Below, one piece after another: positions 17,425 to 26,351 of a stretch of DNA of 64,000 nucleotides. Position numbers and translations under genes: made by a program. The stretch is from Geobacteraceae bacterium (GTDB lineage Bacteria; Desulfobacterota; Desulfuromonadia; Geobacterales; Pseudopelobacteraceae). The stretch's first letter is position 1. Every line of letters starts with the position of its first letter. Where the stretch lies: positions 496,001 through 560,000 of the forward strand of contig JAAXTM010000002.1 in NCBI GenBank assembly GCA_013336525.1. The letters run 5' to 3'. The notes under the pieces were generated by a model. The model was not told where the DNA came from and ran no database searches. It was given only the letters and a program-made list of their open reading frames with translations.

Positions 17425-17931
17425 ATGTGTCGATTACCAGGCATCTGCCTGCTCATGATCAGTCTTGCCTGCGTGCCGATCCAGGCCCGTGCTTTCTGCT
17501 TCGAGGAAGCAGGGAGTCAATACGGCATATCGCCACAACTGCTCTGGAGCATCGCCAAGACGGAGAGCAACTTCAACCCTCGTGCGATCAATCGCAACAG
17601 TAACGGGAGCTATGATTATGGTCTGATGCAGATAAATTCCAGTTGGGCCAAGAGGCTTGGCAAAACATGGAATGAACTGGGAGAGCCATGCACGAATGTG
17701 AAAGTGGGAGCCTGGGTACTGGCCCAATGCATCCAGGATTATGGCTACACCTGGCGGGCTGTCGGTTGTTACAACTCGCGCACCCCGTCGAAAGGGGACC
17801 GTTACGCCGGAAAAGTGTATCGCATCCTCGCTGCACATACGAAGCCACAGGCGACGACGCTTATAGCAGCCATCAGCACGCCCAGAATCGAATCACCATG
17901 GGATGAGGTGTTCGGCAATGCTGTCCGCTGA
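17425..17931 (+). CDS. VirB1/PilT-like lytic transglycosylase of the transfer region
   Basis: 168 residues from ATG 17425, which has an excellent AGGAGG site. Signal peptide at about 1-23. SLT domain signatures: [11 protein letters not shown] (catalytic Glu), [12 protein letters not shown] and [17 protein letters not shown]. It opens peptidoglycan for assembly of a conjugation channel. First gene of the conjugation run, divergent from lexA; the intergenic region contains the LexA operator, so SOS control of transfer is possible but its own promoter is not obvious. Confidence 0.92.
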   Translation: MCRLPGICLLMISLACVPIQARAFCFEEAGSQYGISPQLLWSIAKTESNFNPRAINRNSNGSYDYGLMQINSSWAKRLGKTWNELGEPCTNVKVGAWVLAQCIQDYGYTWRAVGCYNSRTPSKGDRYAGKVYRILAAHTKPQATTLIAAISTPRIESPWDEVFGNAVR

Positions 17932-18628
17932 TCTTCTCCACAAATACGGATTGCCGGAGGACGAGATAGTCGATGCTGTTGAATGCGCTGTGGCGAAGAC
18001 ACTGATGGCAGCTTTTCAGAGGACGGTTACTGTCCGGGCAGAGGGGGAGCTGGAAATTATTGCCTATCCCAAGCTGGGACACCCGGTCGAAATGCAGTTG
18101 AAGGACATTCCCAAGAAGCTCCGCCGGCATATCATTCACAGTGTCGAAGCGGAACTGCAAAAACGTCAGAACCAGCTGGAAGCAAAAAGGCTGCAGGAAC
18201 TTCAGGGGAGGGTTTTTTGTGGGGCCGTGGGGCGTATCGGCTCCCGAGGGACATTACACGTTACTCTGGAAATTGATGACTTCCTTAAGCCACTGATCCT
18301 GTTCGGGGAATGCCCTTTACGCTATCAGCCGCCACATGAACGTTCCCGTTATCGCATAGGTGAGCAGCGCAGCTTCCTGGTGACGAGTGTGCGCCCCGTC
18401 ATGGTGGGAGGCGACATTGCAAAGGTTCGACTCATTCTGAACCGGACATCCCGTGCCTTGCCGGCTCTGCTGCTTCAGGACCTGACCGGTATTGCCGGGA
18501 TCAAATGCCGACGGCGTATCGCCGGAGGGTTCAGTGAAGTTGTTACGCCGGTTCGTCTACCAAAAACATCGATTAATACAGTCGGAAAGGAGTTGAGGGA
18601 ACATGTTCAAGTCCTCATCACCCCATAG
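17918..18628 (+). CDS. NusA-like protein encoded in the transfer operon
   Basis: 236 residues from ATG 17918, overlapping the transglycosylase by 14 bases. By eye the domain order follows transcription factor NusA: N-terminal domain with [19 protein letters not shown] and AKQVI-like [19 protein letters not shown], then an S1-like stretch ([37 protein letters not shown], then [15 protein letters not shown]), then a KH-like segment starting [19 protein letters not shown] and [15 protein letters not shown]. It is shorter than host NusA and diverged. If correct, it could modify transcription elongation or termination across the element. I rate the assignment as likely but unproven; an unrelated transfer protein is the alternative. 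Confidence 0.6.
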   Translation: MLSADLLHKYGLPEDEIVDAVECAVAKTLMAAFQRTVTVRAEGELEIIAYPKLGHPVEMQLKDIPKKLRRHIIHSVEAELQKRQNQLEAKRLQELQGRVFCGAVGRIGSRGTLHVTLEIDDFLKPLILFGECPLRYQPPHERSRYRIGEQRSFLVTSVRPVMVGGDIAKVRLILNRTSRALPALLLQDLTGIAGIKCRRRIAGGFSEVVTPVRLPKTSINTVGKELREHVQVLITP

Positions 18629-19976
18629 AACCACCAACCCGGAATTCATGACCTCCATCGGTAACGGAGTCCAGATGGAACGACCGACCCGGATCGTTCC
18701 GATTTCGATCCCTGATGAATACCGAAAACGGCACATGTTTGTATTTGGCACTACTGGGGTCGGCAAAACGCGACTCTGCGAGAACCTAATTGAGCAGGAC
18801 ATCATGAAAGGCAACAGCGTGGTCTACTTCGACCCCAAAGGTGACCAGCAGATCTTCACCAAGATCTTCGAGGTTGCCCGTAGGGCGGAGAGACTCAAGG
18901 ATTTGATGTTGGTAACGCCGATTTTCCCGGAATACTCAGCGGTCATAGATCCTATGGCCTATTACTTCATGCCGGACGAACTCGTCGGACACATCGTTTC
19001 GGGCATCCAGGGCGGACGTGAGCCATTCTACCGCAACATTGCAAAGGAAATCACTACTGCCATCATCTCAGCCAATATCATCATCGCCGATTGGGAAAAG
19101 CGTCTTCCCAAGCAAAACATGGATGCCATCAGACAAAGCATTCGCCGCTCATCATTGAGCAGCACAATGGGGCTACTACAGGAAATCAAGACACCCGAGG
19201 CGATGCTAAACGCCGGCATGATCCAGGACATCCTTGAATCTCCCCAGGAGTATTACTCGAAGGTATCTTCAACATTACGCACATGCTTGATGGAGCTTTC
19301 CTCCGGCAACATCGGCAAGATTATCGGCCAGGCCGACAGTAACCGCTTCATCAGCCGACTTGAACGAAAGAAAGGGGTAATCATGGTCGTGCACACCGGT
19401 ACCATGATTACCAGGGAGGCAGCCACAACACTTGGCAAAGTCCTCTTGTCGATGATCCAGTCTTTCATCGGCAGGGTCTATCTCTCTGACAAGCAGAAAG
19501 TATTCCCTCCGCTGTCTATCTACATAGATGAGGCTCAGAGCCTGTTCTACCAAGGCATTGAGGACCTTTTCGCGAAGGCTGGGTCAGCAGACGTGATGGT
19601 GCATGCCTTCGCCCAGTCCGTGAACCAAATATATGCCGCTATTGGCGAGGAATACGGTAAATCGATCCTCGACAACACCAACACCAAAATTTTTATGCGC
19701 TGTTCAGATGCAGAAACATCAGAGTATGTCGTGAGGCACTTTGGCGTACGCAATGTGCTTACAGGTATTTTCGGGTCCAACCAGGTCACTACCCGTGAAG
19801 TGGAGCAGGACATTTTGAAAGTGCAGGATATTCTGGGGCTGCAACCAAGGGAATTCTACATGCTGACCTACTCCGGTAGGTACAAGGGTGTGACTCGTGA
19901 TGCCAGAGACCCGCAGTTAAAGATAGTCTTCCCGTCGGCGCCATCTTCCATAACCATGAGCAGAGGGGCCGCATGA
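18603..19976 (+). CDS. TraD/VirD4-like conjugative coupling ATPase (TraM-recognition type)
   Basis: 457 residues. Walker A GTTGVGKT at 49-56, YFDPKGDQQIF after it, Walker B LSIYIDEAQSLF and a C-terminal segment with NTKIFMRCSDAETSEYVVRH as in TraD/TraG-like coupling proteins. Unlike classical VirD4 it has no N-terminal transmembrane helices in the predicted product. It would bring the DNA-relaxase complex to the secretion channel. Overlaps the NusA-like gene by 26 bases and the HD-domain gene by 4. Confidence 0.88.
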   Translation: MFKSSSPHRTTNPEFMTSIGNGVQMERPTRIVPISIPDEYRKRHMFVFGTTGVGKTRLCENLIEQDIMKGNSVVYFDPKGDQQIFTKIFEVARRAERLKDLMLVTPIFPEYSAVIDPMAYYFMPDELVGHIVSGIQGGREPFYRNIAKEITTAIISANIIIADWEKRLPKQNMDAIRQSIRRSSLSSTMGLLQEIKTPEAMLNAGMIQDILESPQEYYSKVSSTLRTCLMELSSGNIGKIIGQADSNRFISRLERKKGVIMVVHTGTMITREAATTLGKVLLSMIQSFIGRVYLSDKQKVFPPLSIYIDEAQSLFYQGIEDLFAKAGSADVMVHAFAQSVNQIYAAIGEEYGKSILDNTNTKIFMRCSDAETSEYVVRHFGVRNVLTGIFGSNQVTTREVEQDILKVQDILGLQPREFYMLTYSGRYKGVTRDARDPQLKIVFPSAPSSITMSRGAA

Positions 19977-21439
19977 TACTCCTGCTCTACTGCTGTGGCG
20001 TTATCGGTTTCCTGATGGTCACGTACAACCTGTGGCGAATTTTAACCAGGCGTCCGGCTGAAGTAGAGCAAGTACCGTGGGTTCCTCTGTCAATTTCGGA
20101 ACTGGAACCGGATGATGATCTGCCATGCACCGACCTCGCCACGGTATCTTCAGTATGGACAGGCCGTGTTGTTCACTTCACTGATCTGTCTCGACTCTGG
20201 CGTGAACCTACTCCAAAACAGGAGGAGGAAGCCGCATTTCCACGACCGACATTCCGGCATTCGGAGATTGAAGAGTTCTACAGCGACATTGTGGAACCGG
20301 AACCGCTTATCAACGGGAAACGCAAGACTGTGATCGTCTATCTACTTAAGATCCTTGACTCGGAAGGTACTTGCCCATCGGTTGTCGGAATCAAGAAATA
20401 CGCAGCTGTCGGCAAGCAGATATCTGATCCGGATTCGGCGTACGGGGCAGTAGCTCTTGCCCAATTGGCTACCATACCACTCTATCGGCATTCTCTGGGG
20501 GTTGCCCGCAAGTTCGTAGAAAAGAACTCTGAAAGAATCATGCTACCTACGATCCTCATCGTGTCACTGGCGCATGACATCGGGAAAATTCCCTCTTTCC
20601 ACAGCCAGTATTATTCGACTGCAGATCATCCGCAAATAGCGCTCCTCATACTCGCGAGCATTCCGGAATACGTTGCGCTGTCGAACAGGGCTGAGCTCGA
20701 CAGCATCATCCGCAACCATCACCAGATAACTCCGAACAACCCGCTCACGGCCTGTTTGAAGCGGTGTGACCAAGAGGCCCGTAATGATGAGATGGGGGCT
20801 TTTCTTGGGCAGATGGCGCAGGTGAGGGCTTCCGAAGAAAGTTCGCTGTCAATAGCTGAGCCACTGCCACAACCTGATGTGCCTGTCGCTACAGAAAACA
20901 TTTCGCAGGAATGGGATCACCCGCTCGGATCTCCAGAATCGGGAAAGTACGTTTCCCAGAAGATAAAGCTTCCTGCATGGTTCAATGCCGATGCGATCCT
21001 TGGTGGCATCCACGGATTGATCAACCAGGTGGAGAAAACTTCGTCCGGAGTCAAGTGGCTGGCCGTTTCACTGCCGAACGGGTTGGTCTATGTGAAGCCA
21101 GAAGCACTTTGGCAGGTGATCCATCAAGTTAGCGATGGCGATCCCATGATCTTGGTGGCTGATGCTGATGAAGAAACCAAACGCAATCTTCTCTATACCG
21201 TCGTATGGGAACTGAGTGCCTCCAGAGATGCCATTGCCACCGAACTCATGACCAGTGCGTACTACACAACGAATACATCCATCGTGTCGAATAACGATAA
21301 GTCATTCAACAAACTCCTGATCCCGTTCCGGGTCGATGCCTTTGGTGTGCTCACCTCTGAACTGGAAAGCACCAAACCCCCGGTCTTGAGAAAAATAGTC
21401 AAGGATATCAGACCAAAGCAGGCGGAGGACAAAGAATGA
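19973..21439 (+). CDS. HD-domain membrane-anchored protein, MobH/TraI_2-like
   Basis: 488 residues. N-terminal membrane segment (about 2-24). An HD domain at about 165-260: LYRHSLGVARKFVEK, SLAHDIGKIPSFHS (HD pair) and IIRNHHQ. The C-terminal part WFNADAILGGIHGLINQV ... KWLAVSLPNGLVYVKPEALW resembles the TraI_2 C-terminal region of MobH relaxases, which also carry an HD-type fold. It follows the coupling ATPase, a typical position for a relaxase. The sequence is diverged, and a typical MobH relaxase is larger and soluble, so it may instead be an HD phosphohydrolase accessory protein. Confidence 0.6.
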   Translation: MILLLYCCGVIGFLMVTYNLWRILTRRPAEVEQVPWVPLSISELEPDDDLPCTDLATVSSVWTGRVVHFTDLSRLWREPTPKQEEEAAFPRPTFRHSEIEEFYSDIVEPEPLINGKRKTVIVYLLKILDSEGTCPSVVGIKKYAAVGKQISDPDSAYGAVALAQLATIPLYRHSLGVARKFVEKNSERIMLPTILIVSLAHDIGKIPSFHSQYYSTADHPQIALLILASIPEYVALSNRAELDSIIRNHHQITPNNPLTACLKRCDQEARNDEMGAFLGQMAQVRASEESSLSIAEPLPQPDVPVATENISQEWDHPLGSPESGKYVSQKIKLPAWFNADAILGGIHGLINQVEKTSSGVKWLAVSLPNGLVYVKPEALWQVIHQVSDGDPMILVADADEETKRNLLYTVVWELSASRDAIATELMTSAYYTTNTSIVSNNDKSFNKLLIPFRVDAFGVLTSELESTKPPVLRKIVKDIRPKQAEDKE

Positions 21440-22275
21440 GGAGACTGATACTGGCCTCTATTCTCCAACTCTCCGTGACCACCGCTTCTGCCGGCTACTA
21501 TGCCGACTCGGCCAAGGGTTGGTGGTGGTACCAGAAAGAACCTGAGAAGCAGGCCGAAAAGCTGGAAAAGAAGAAGAAACCGCCCAAAAGCACGCCATCG
21601 CTCAAGGATTATTCTTATGAGCAGGTTTGGGAGATGCATCCGGACCAGTTCCAGGAGTTCGCCGAGGCATTGAAGAAGAAGGCTGTCCAGAAGCCGAGTG
21701 AAGAAAATGTGAAGGAGTACTTCGAGGTCCAGGAAATCGCTCGCAAGAAGGCGCTGGCTTTTTCCAACGTGGCTCAGTTTGTCTGGCAGAAGTACCCGGA
21801 GCTGACCACCAAGAAGGACTATCCGATCACGACTCCCGGCAACCTGGCCCGGATCTCCCAAATCAATGAGGAACGGCAGCGTGTCCTGCGGGACAACCGG
21901 GATGACTTTGCCCTGATCTATTTCCAGAGACCTGACTGCAGTTACTGCGATGAGCAATCCCGCATCCTGGACTGGTTCACCAATGAGACCGGCTGGACCG
22001 TGAAGAAGGTCAACATCAGTGAAAACCCGGGACTGGCTGCAAAATTCAGCGTGGAGATCACGCCGACCCTGATTCTGATCCAGAAAGGGAATCAGGATTA
22101 TCTGCCGGTCTCGGCAGGCGTCATATCCGCTGACGAGATCGAAGACAAGGCATACCGGGCCGTTCGCCTCCTCAAGGGTGACATCTCCCCGGAGGAATAT
22201 TCGCTCTACGAATTCCAGAAGGGAGGCAGCTTCGACGTGAAGAAGCGCCGTCTTCAGGAAAAGGAGCAGCCATGA
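21436..22275 (+). CDS. traF: Conjugal transfer protein TraF (thioredoxin-like, F-type)
   Basis: 279 residues. Signal peptide at 1-19, then mature GYYADSAKGWWWY, the typical TraF start. Thioredoxin-like domain with C-x-x-C as CSYC (C168, C171) and cis-Pro region VEITPTLILIQ. Periplasmic component needed for assembly of F-type mating pair machinery; members with C-x-x-C may act in disulfide chemistry. Overlaps the preceding gene by 4 bases, and a 15-codon ORF bridges it to traH. Confidence 0.92.
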   Translation: MRRLILASILQLSVTTASAGYYADSAKGWWWYQKEPEKQAEKLEKKKKPPKSTPSLKDYSYEQVWEMHPDQFQEFAEALKKKAVQKPSEENVKEYFEVQEIARKKALAFSNVAQFVWQKYPELTTKKDYPITTPGNLARISQINEERQRVLRDNRDDFALIYFQRPDCSYCDEQSRILDWFTNETGWTVKKVNISENPGLAAKFSVEITPTLILIQKGNQDYLPVSAGVISADEIEDKAYRAVRLLKGDISPEEYSLYEFQKGGSFDVKKRRLQEKEQP

Positions 22276-22319
22276 GTCTGCTGGTTCTACAGCAACAGAG
22301 AGAAGAGGTGTCAGTGTGA
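22272..22319 (+). CDS. 15-codon bridging mini-ORF between traF and traH
   Basis: ATG 22272 overlaps the traF stop (ATGA), and the TGA at 22317-22319 overlaps the GTG start of traH (GTGTGA). The peptide reads MSLLVLQQQREEVSV. The exact overlap on both sides suggests ribosomes hand over from traF to traH through this mini-ORF rather than that the peptide itself has a function. Confidence 0.4.
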   Translation: MSLLVLQQQREEVSV

Positions 22320-23800
22320 AACGAACCGTTATTACCAGAACCACCGCCGCCTTTCTGGCGGCAACCATTGCCCTGAACCCTGTACTGTCCTGGTCCGGCT
22401 GGGTCGATGACTGGGTGCAGCAGAAAAGTTCCACTTCGCCCAGCTATTATGAAGGATCAAAGCGTGGCTACTATACCGGGGGGAGTTTCTCTGCCAGGTG
22501 GGCGAACACCGATGATCATCTGTTCACGGCTTCGCTGCCTAAACTGAAGTCCGGCTGCGGTGGGATCGACATGTTTCTCGGCGGTTTCTCGTTTCTGAAT
22601 GTGGATTACCTGGTGCAGAAGCTCCAGAACATCCTGTCGGCAGCTCCGGCAGCAGCCTTTGATATTGCCCTGAAAACCTTGGCACCCCAGGTTGCTGATA
22701 CCATCAAAACCCTCGAAGCGATCACCGACCGGCTGAACTCGCTGCAGTTGAACGACTGCAAGGCGGCCAAGGCGCTGGTGGCGACCGCTGCCAGTCCGTT
22801 TTCGTCTGTCATGTCAGACAGTCTGAAAGCTGAGATGAAAACAGCTCAGACCGACTTCATGGTGTCGAGCGGCGCCAAGGATCTTTACCAGGATGTCAGC
22901 AAACTGTTCGAGAGCGAACAGAAGACCAATGCCGGCAACAAACCTGGCGTTCCCGGCACGACCCAGACCTCAGCTACCAGCGCCACTGCAGGTTGTCCGA
23001 CTGAAGTTCTGCAAGTTTTCGGGGATGGATCGGTTCTGGAGAATCTGGCTGGCAAGAAAGGGATGAGCAGCGAGTACGTCAAGCTGGTGCGCGGCTTCAT
23101 CGGCGATGTGATCATCCAGAACCCGGCGACGACCGGTACCACCTACCAGGCCCAATACATTCCTCCGTGCGACAAGAACAACAGCTTCGATTCCTTTATC
23201 AGCGGTTCCGCCCAGGGACGGGATACCGCCGGGGCCTGTGCCGATATTACCGATGCCAACAAGAACCTGATGGTCTACGTGGCCGGCAAGATGCAGTCCA
23301 TCGCCACCAAGATCAAATCGAAGACGGCGCTCACCGCCGACGAAGAGGCGTTTCTTAAAAGCACGCCGTTGTCGGTTGGCCTGATCCTCAAGAATGCCAC
23401 GGCTACCAACACCGAGGGTGAGGTCATCGGCAAACTCGCGGAACTGACTGCCCGAGCCTACGGCTACTACATGCTGCTCGACCTGTTTGGCCGTGCAGTC
23501 CAGTTGCAGGAGATGGCCCGCAACATCATGTCTACCCAGAAGGGGAATAAAGCCGGGGCTTCGCCGGAGACCTGCCAGTTGGCGCTCCTCGGCGAAGGTA
23601 TGCAGCATATCCAGACGCTTGAGGAAAAGACGCTGCAACTTCTGAGCGTTGCCCAGCAGAGTTACGCCAATGCAGCTTCTGAGATCAATGCGGTGGAAAT
23701 GATCGTCCAGAATATGAAGAAATTCGACGACACAGTGTTTTCGGAATTATCAGACCGGTTCGGCAAAGGAATCGCCATGAGGGCGACCGGCAGAATCTAA
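22316..23800 (+). CDS. traH: Conjugal transfer protein TraH (F-type)
   Basis: 494 residues from GTG 22316, with AGAAGAGG upstream. Signal-like hydrophobic N-terminus, then the TraH signatures GSFSARWANTDDHLFTASL, KSGCGGIDMFLGGFSFLN and paired Cys residues further on (NDCKAAKA, AGACADITDAN, PETCQLAL). TraH is a periplasmic/outer-membrane-associated component required for pilus retraction and mating pair formation. Ends the recognisable tra cluster; TraG is not downstream. Confidence 0.93.
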   Translation: MKRTVITRTTAAFLAATIALNPVLSWSGWVDDWVQQKSSTSPSYYEGSKRGYYTGGSFSARWANTDDHLFTASLPKLKSGCGGIDMFLGGFSFLNVDYLVQKLQNILSAAPAAAFDIALKTLAPQVADTIKTLEAITDRLNSLQLNDCKAAKALVATAASPFSSVMSDSLKAEMKTAQTDFMVSSGAKDLYQDVSKLFESEQKTNAGNKPGVPGTTQTSATSATAGCPTEVLQVFGDGSVLENLAGKKGMSSEYVKLVRGFIGDVIIQNPATTGTTYQAQYIPPCDKNNSFDSFISGSAQGRDTAGACADITDANKNLMVYVAGKMQSIATKIKSKTALTADEEAFLKSTPLSVGLILKNATATNTEGEVIGKLAELTARAYGYYMLLDLFGRAVQLQEMARNIMSTQKGNKAGASPETCQLALLGEGMQHIQTLEEKTLQLLSVAQQSYANAASEINAVEMIVQNMKKFDDTVFSELSDRFGKGIAMRATGRI

Positions 23801-23821
23801 CAACAATGAAAGGGAGGAATT

Positions 23822-24223
23822 ATGGCAGACAAGAATACCAAGGCGGATAAGGGTAACAGCACCCCTCCTGCTTCCAAGAAAGTCGACTGGCAGGCAAGAA
23901 AGCTGGAGAATGCGAAACGGGACGATACAAGTGTTGTTTTCTGTCGCGCTCGTGATACCGGCGACTTTATCAACATTCTCAACTCAAACGATAATCTCGT
24001 CTACCAGATGCGGATGAACATGGGGAGGAGGGATTCCCTGACATTTGAGGTAGTAAAGAGCTACATCGACCGGAGCCGGCGCATCAAGGAAGAACTCAAC
24101 CTCATGAATGCCGAAATGTGCCAGTTGCTCGACTACACGTACAAGCCTCCCCGGGGCTTCGATCACCCCTTCAAAAAGCAGGAGAAGCAGGCAGTCCCTG
24201 GGGTAGAAACCGGCAAGAAATGA
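23822..24223 (+). CDS. Unknown 133-residue protein after traH
   Basis: Starts 21 bases after traH with GGGAGG ahead of the ATG. Lys-rich, Pro-rich N-terminus, then a folded-looking part (TSVVFCRARDTGDFINILN, VYQMRMNMGRRDSLTFEVV) and a helical segment SRRIKEELNLMNAEMCQLL. No signal peptide. I do not recognise the family. Position in the tra operon suggests a transfer or regulatory role, by context only. An inverted repeat follows 19 bases after the stop. Confidence 0.6.
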   Translation: MADKNTKADKGNSTPPASKKVDWQARKLENAKRDDTSVVFCRARDTGDFINILNSNDNLVYQMRMNMGRRDSLTFEVVKSYIDRSRRIKEELNLMNAEMCQLLDYTYKPPRGFDHPFKKQEKQAVPGVETGKK

Positions 24224-24242
24224 TTACTCTGTTTCAGTCGAA

Positions 24243-24271
24243 CCGGGACGATGCCAAATGGGTCGTCCCGG
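24243..24271 (+). terminator. Strong inverted repeat closing the tra operon
   Basis: Nine-base perfect arms CCGGGACGA (24243-24251) and TCGTCCCGG (24263-24271) with an 11-base loop, 19 bases after the stop of the 133-residue gene. No T-run follows, so it is not a classical intrinsic terminator; it may be an mRNA 3'-end stabiliser or factor-dependent terminator. Confidence 0.4.
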
Positions 24272-24660
24272 GTGAATCCTCTTGACTTGTATGAGGAATA
24301 TCGATAGCGTTTCAGTATTATAGACTCTTTCAAGAGACTCCGTGTGGCCTTTGAGCCCCGGATAGACTTTTTCGGATAGCCCGAAGAAGAAATGCCCCCG
24401 GCAGGGATGAACTACCTGGAAAGACAAGGCCGCAGTTGCCCCTTTCCGGATGACACCAGGAACGGCTTATGCCTTCCTCGATCAGTCGTATGGGTAATGC
24501 GACTTGAATCCAATCTGAAGGTGCGCCCATCAATGTAGCGCGTGCCTCTGATAACCAATAATCACGAAGAACAGTGACCTATTCTGGCAATGGCCGGAGT
24601 GGGTTTTTTGTTGTTCAAAATCCGCGACAAGCTTTGTAAGCGGCGGATACTTTCACCACA
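24272..24660. other. Intergenic stretch without a supportable gene
   Basis: About 390 bases separate the tra cluster from the ssb leader. Only short, unconvincing frames occur. A weak hairpin CTGGC-AATG-GCCGG near 24586 is followed a few bases later by TTTTTT (about 24605-24610), which may terminate transcription. A promoter for ssb and the long leader-controlled region should lie here, but I could not pick a convincing -35/-10 pair. Possible site of an oriT or origin, not demonstrated. Confidence 0.3.
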
Positions 24661-24741
24661 TCCCGACCGGGAGACATTTTGTTCTCTCCCTACGGGACAG
24701 ACATCTGTCTCTTTGCTTCGGGAAAACCACAAGGAGGCAGT
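24661..24741 (+). promoter_or_regulatory. RNA leader 1 (ssb): stem-loop facing the Shine-Dalgarno
   Basis: Arm A GGGAGACA (24669-24676), inner hairpin TCCC-TAC-GGGA, arm B TGTCTC (24706-24711). The stretch CTGTCTCTTT around arm B can pair with the ribosome site AAGGAGGCAG (24731-24740) over 10 positions including two G-U pairs. First member of the 13-leader family. Confidence 0.55.
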
Positions 24742-25161
24742 ATGGCAAGTTTGAACCGCGTAGAACTCATCGGCAACCTGGGTCGTGATCCTGAAATCAG
24801 GTACACACCAGGAGGCACCGCTGTCGCAAGTTTTTCACTCGCGACCAGTGAAAAGGTAAAAACCAAAAGTGGCGAATGGGAGATCCGGACCGAGTGGCAC
24901 AACATCGTCCTATACGCACGTCTCGCAGAAGTAGCTGGCGAGTATCTGTCGAAAGGAAAAAGTGTTTATCTCGACGGCAAACTCAAGACCCGCAAATGGC
25001 AAGATCGGGACGGTAAAGATCGCTACACAACCGAAATCATCGGCGACAAGCTTCTTATGCTGGGTAGTAAAAATGGCAGCATTCCTGACGGGAGTGACGA
25101 TCAGCCATCAAATAGCCAGGCACATGAGGACATTCCGCACGATGACACCGATCCGTTCTAA
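24742..25161 (+). CDS. ssb: Single-stranded DNA-binding protein
   Basis: 139 residues from ATG 24742 with AAGGAGG upstream. OB-fold signatures: [59 protein letters not shown] and [18 protein letters not shown]. The C-terminal tip DDTDPF is the protein-interaction tail, so it can recruit partner enzymes. Element-encoded SSBs protect transferred single strands. Its mRNA begins with RNA leader 1, and it opens the leader-controlled block of 22 genes. Confidence 0.97.
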   Translation: MASLNRVELIGNLGRDPEIRYTPGGTAVASFSLATSEKVKTKSGEWEIRTEWHNIVLYARLAEVAGEYLSKGKSVYLDGKLKTRKWQDRDGKDRYTTEIIGDKLLMLGSKNGSIPDGSDDQPSNSQAHEDIPHDDTDPF

Positions 25162-25188
25162 CAACCAGTAACCACAACTCAACAGTCC

Positions 25189-25270
25189 TACGGGGAGACA
25201 TTACCAAGTCCCCAAAGGGATTGGTCTGTCTTCTCTGTCGGACACAACCCACAGAAAAGGAGACAGACAG
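25189..25270 (+). promoter_or_regulatory. RNA leader 2 (annealing-type protein gene)
   Basis: Arm A CGGGGAGACA (25191-25200), an inner hairpin between ACCAAGTCC and GGATTGG, and arm B within TCTGTCTTCTCTGT (25225-25238). Arm B segment GTCTGTCT is complementary to AGACAGAC in the Shine-Dalgarno strand (25255-25270). Same topology as the other leaders, with G-U pairs in the outer stem. Confidence 0.6.
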
Positions 25271-26227
25271 ATGAACGCACCAGCTCAAATCATTCCCATC
25301 AACCCCGCAGCATCATCCCTCACTCACCACGCTGTCAACATCAGTGAACTGAAGGCCCAGGTAAACCTGATTCAATACGTCATGCGTGACGTCATGAAAT
25401 CAGGCGAGCACTACGGCACCATTCCCGGCTGCGGAGACAAAGCAGTTCTTCTCAAACCGGGCGCCGAAAAGCTCATGCTCACCTTCAGACTGGCAAACGA
25501 CGTGGATGTGGAAACCATCGACCTGCATCTCGGCCATCGTGAGTATCGCATCAAGGTGACGCTCTACTCACCGGCAGGCCAGCGTCTCGGTACGGGTGTC
25601 GGTTCCTGTTCGACCATGGAAAGCAAGTATCGTTTCCGCGTCGGACCGGTTGAACTGACCAACAAGCCGGTACCGAGGGAGTACTGGGATCTTCGCAAGG
25701 AGAACCCGGCATTGGCACAGGAGATCATTGGTGGACGCGGCTTCAGCGCAAAAAAGGATGACAGCGGCAACTGGAAAATCGCCAGGCAGGGAGAAAAAGT
25801 CGAACACGACAATCCTGCCGATTTCTACAACACCTGTCTGAAAATGGCTAAGAAACGCGGCTTGGTGGATGCAGTACTCACCTCAACCGCTGCCTCGGAC
25901 ATCTTCACCCAGGACATCGAGGAAGATCCTGACCTTTACGGACAGACGGAACACAACGGAGGAAACAGTGCCGGCAACACCAGCACTACTTCCGGTAATT
26001 CGCAGTCTGCCAGACCGGACAACACCCCATCATCACACGGAGCCGAACCAGTTTCGACTTCCGAGATCATCGGGTATCTGACGGCTAAGGGAATCAGGAT
26101 GGAACTCTCCGCAGATGAATCGGAGATCTCCGCCTTCCCGGACTTCAACGACACCTCAGCCCGCCAATGGCTGAAAGACCACGGTTTCAAATGGGACGGC
26201 AAAGGCAAATGCTGGCAGTACCGGTAA
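25271..26227 (+). CDS. Phage/plasmid-type protein, probable ssDNA-annealing or recombination partner
   Basis: 318 residues. The N-terminal two thirds contain the recurring phage-type signature MRDVMKSGEHYGTIPGCGD followed by KPGAEKLMLTF and a VTLYSPAGQRLGTGVGSCS segment, then NTCLKMAKKRGLVDAVL. After a Gly/Ser/Thr-rich linker a small C-terminal domain ends KDHGFKWDGKGKCWQYR. I know this family only as uncharacterised. Position directly after ssb and before a Cas4-like nuclease suggests a single-strand annealing role, as in SSB-annealase-exonuclease sets, but no catalytic residue proves it. Under RNA leader 2. Confidence 0.7.
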   Translation: MNAPAQIIPINPAASSLTHHAVNISELKAQVNLIQYVMRDVMKSGEHYGTIPGCGDKAVLLKPGAEKLMLTFRLANDVDVETIDLHLGHREYRIKVTLYSPAGQRLGTGVGSCSTMESKYRFRVGPVELTNKPVPREYWDLRKENPALAQEIIGGRGFSAKKDDSGNWKIARQGEKVEHDNPADFYNTCLKMAKKRGLVDAVLTSTAASDIFTQDIEEDPDLYGQTEHNGGNSAGNTSTTSGNSQSARPDNTPSSHGAEPVSTSEIIGYLTAKGIRMELSADESEISAFPDFNDTSARQWLKDHGFKWDGKGKCWQYR

Positions 26228-26265
26228 CGCCTGACGTTCCAGACTGAACCTCACTCACAACCTAC

Positions 26266-26351
26266 CTCAGCAGGGAGACAACGACTTTCTCCCTACCGGG
26301 GGTGTCTTGTCTCCTCTGCCGGGTACAACCCACAGACAAGGAGACAAGATC
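26266..26351 (+). promoter_or_regulatory. RNA leader 3
   Basis: Arm A GCAGGGAGACAA (26270-26281) pairs with arm B TTGTCTCCTCTGC (26307-26319) over 12 positions with one bulge; inner hairpin TCCC-TACC-GGGGG. The same arm B, reading TCTTGTCTCCT, is complementary over 11 bases to the ribosome strand AGGAGACAAGA (26339-26349). Compared with other leaders, the change CAGA to CAAG in the ribosome strand is matched in arm B. Confidence 0.7.

Noticed and set aside
21262-22434. 390-codon open frame on the minus strand opposite traF
   Set aside because: The plus strand encodes recognisable TraF with signal peptide and C-x-x-C and the end of the HD gene. The antisense product is a Leu/Val-rich shadow without a known domain.
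22970-23638. 222-codon minus-strand frame inside traH
   Set aside because: Shadow of a well-supported traH.
24224-24533. Short minus-strand frames of about 67 codons after the tra operon
   Set aside because: No ribosome site, no recognisable features, and one overlaps the inverted repeat; treated as non-coding.
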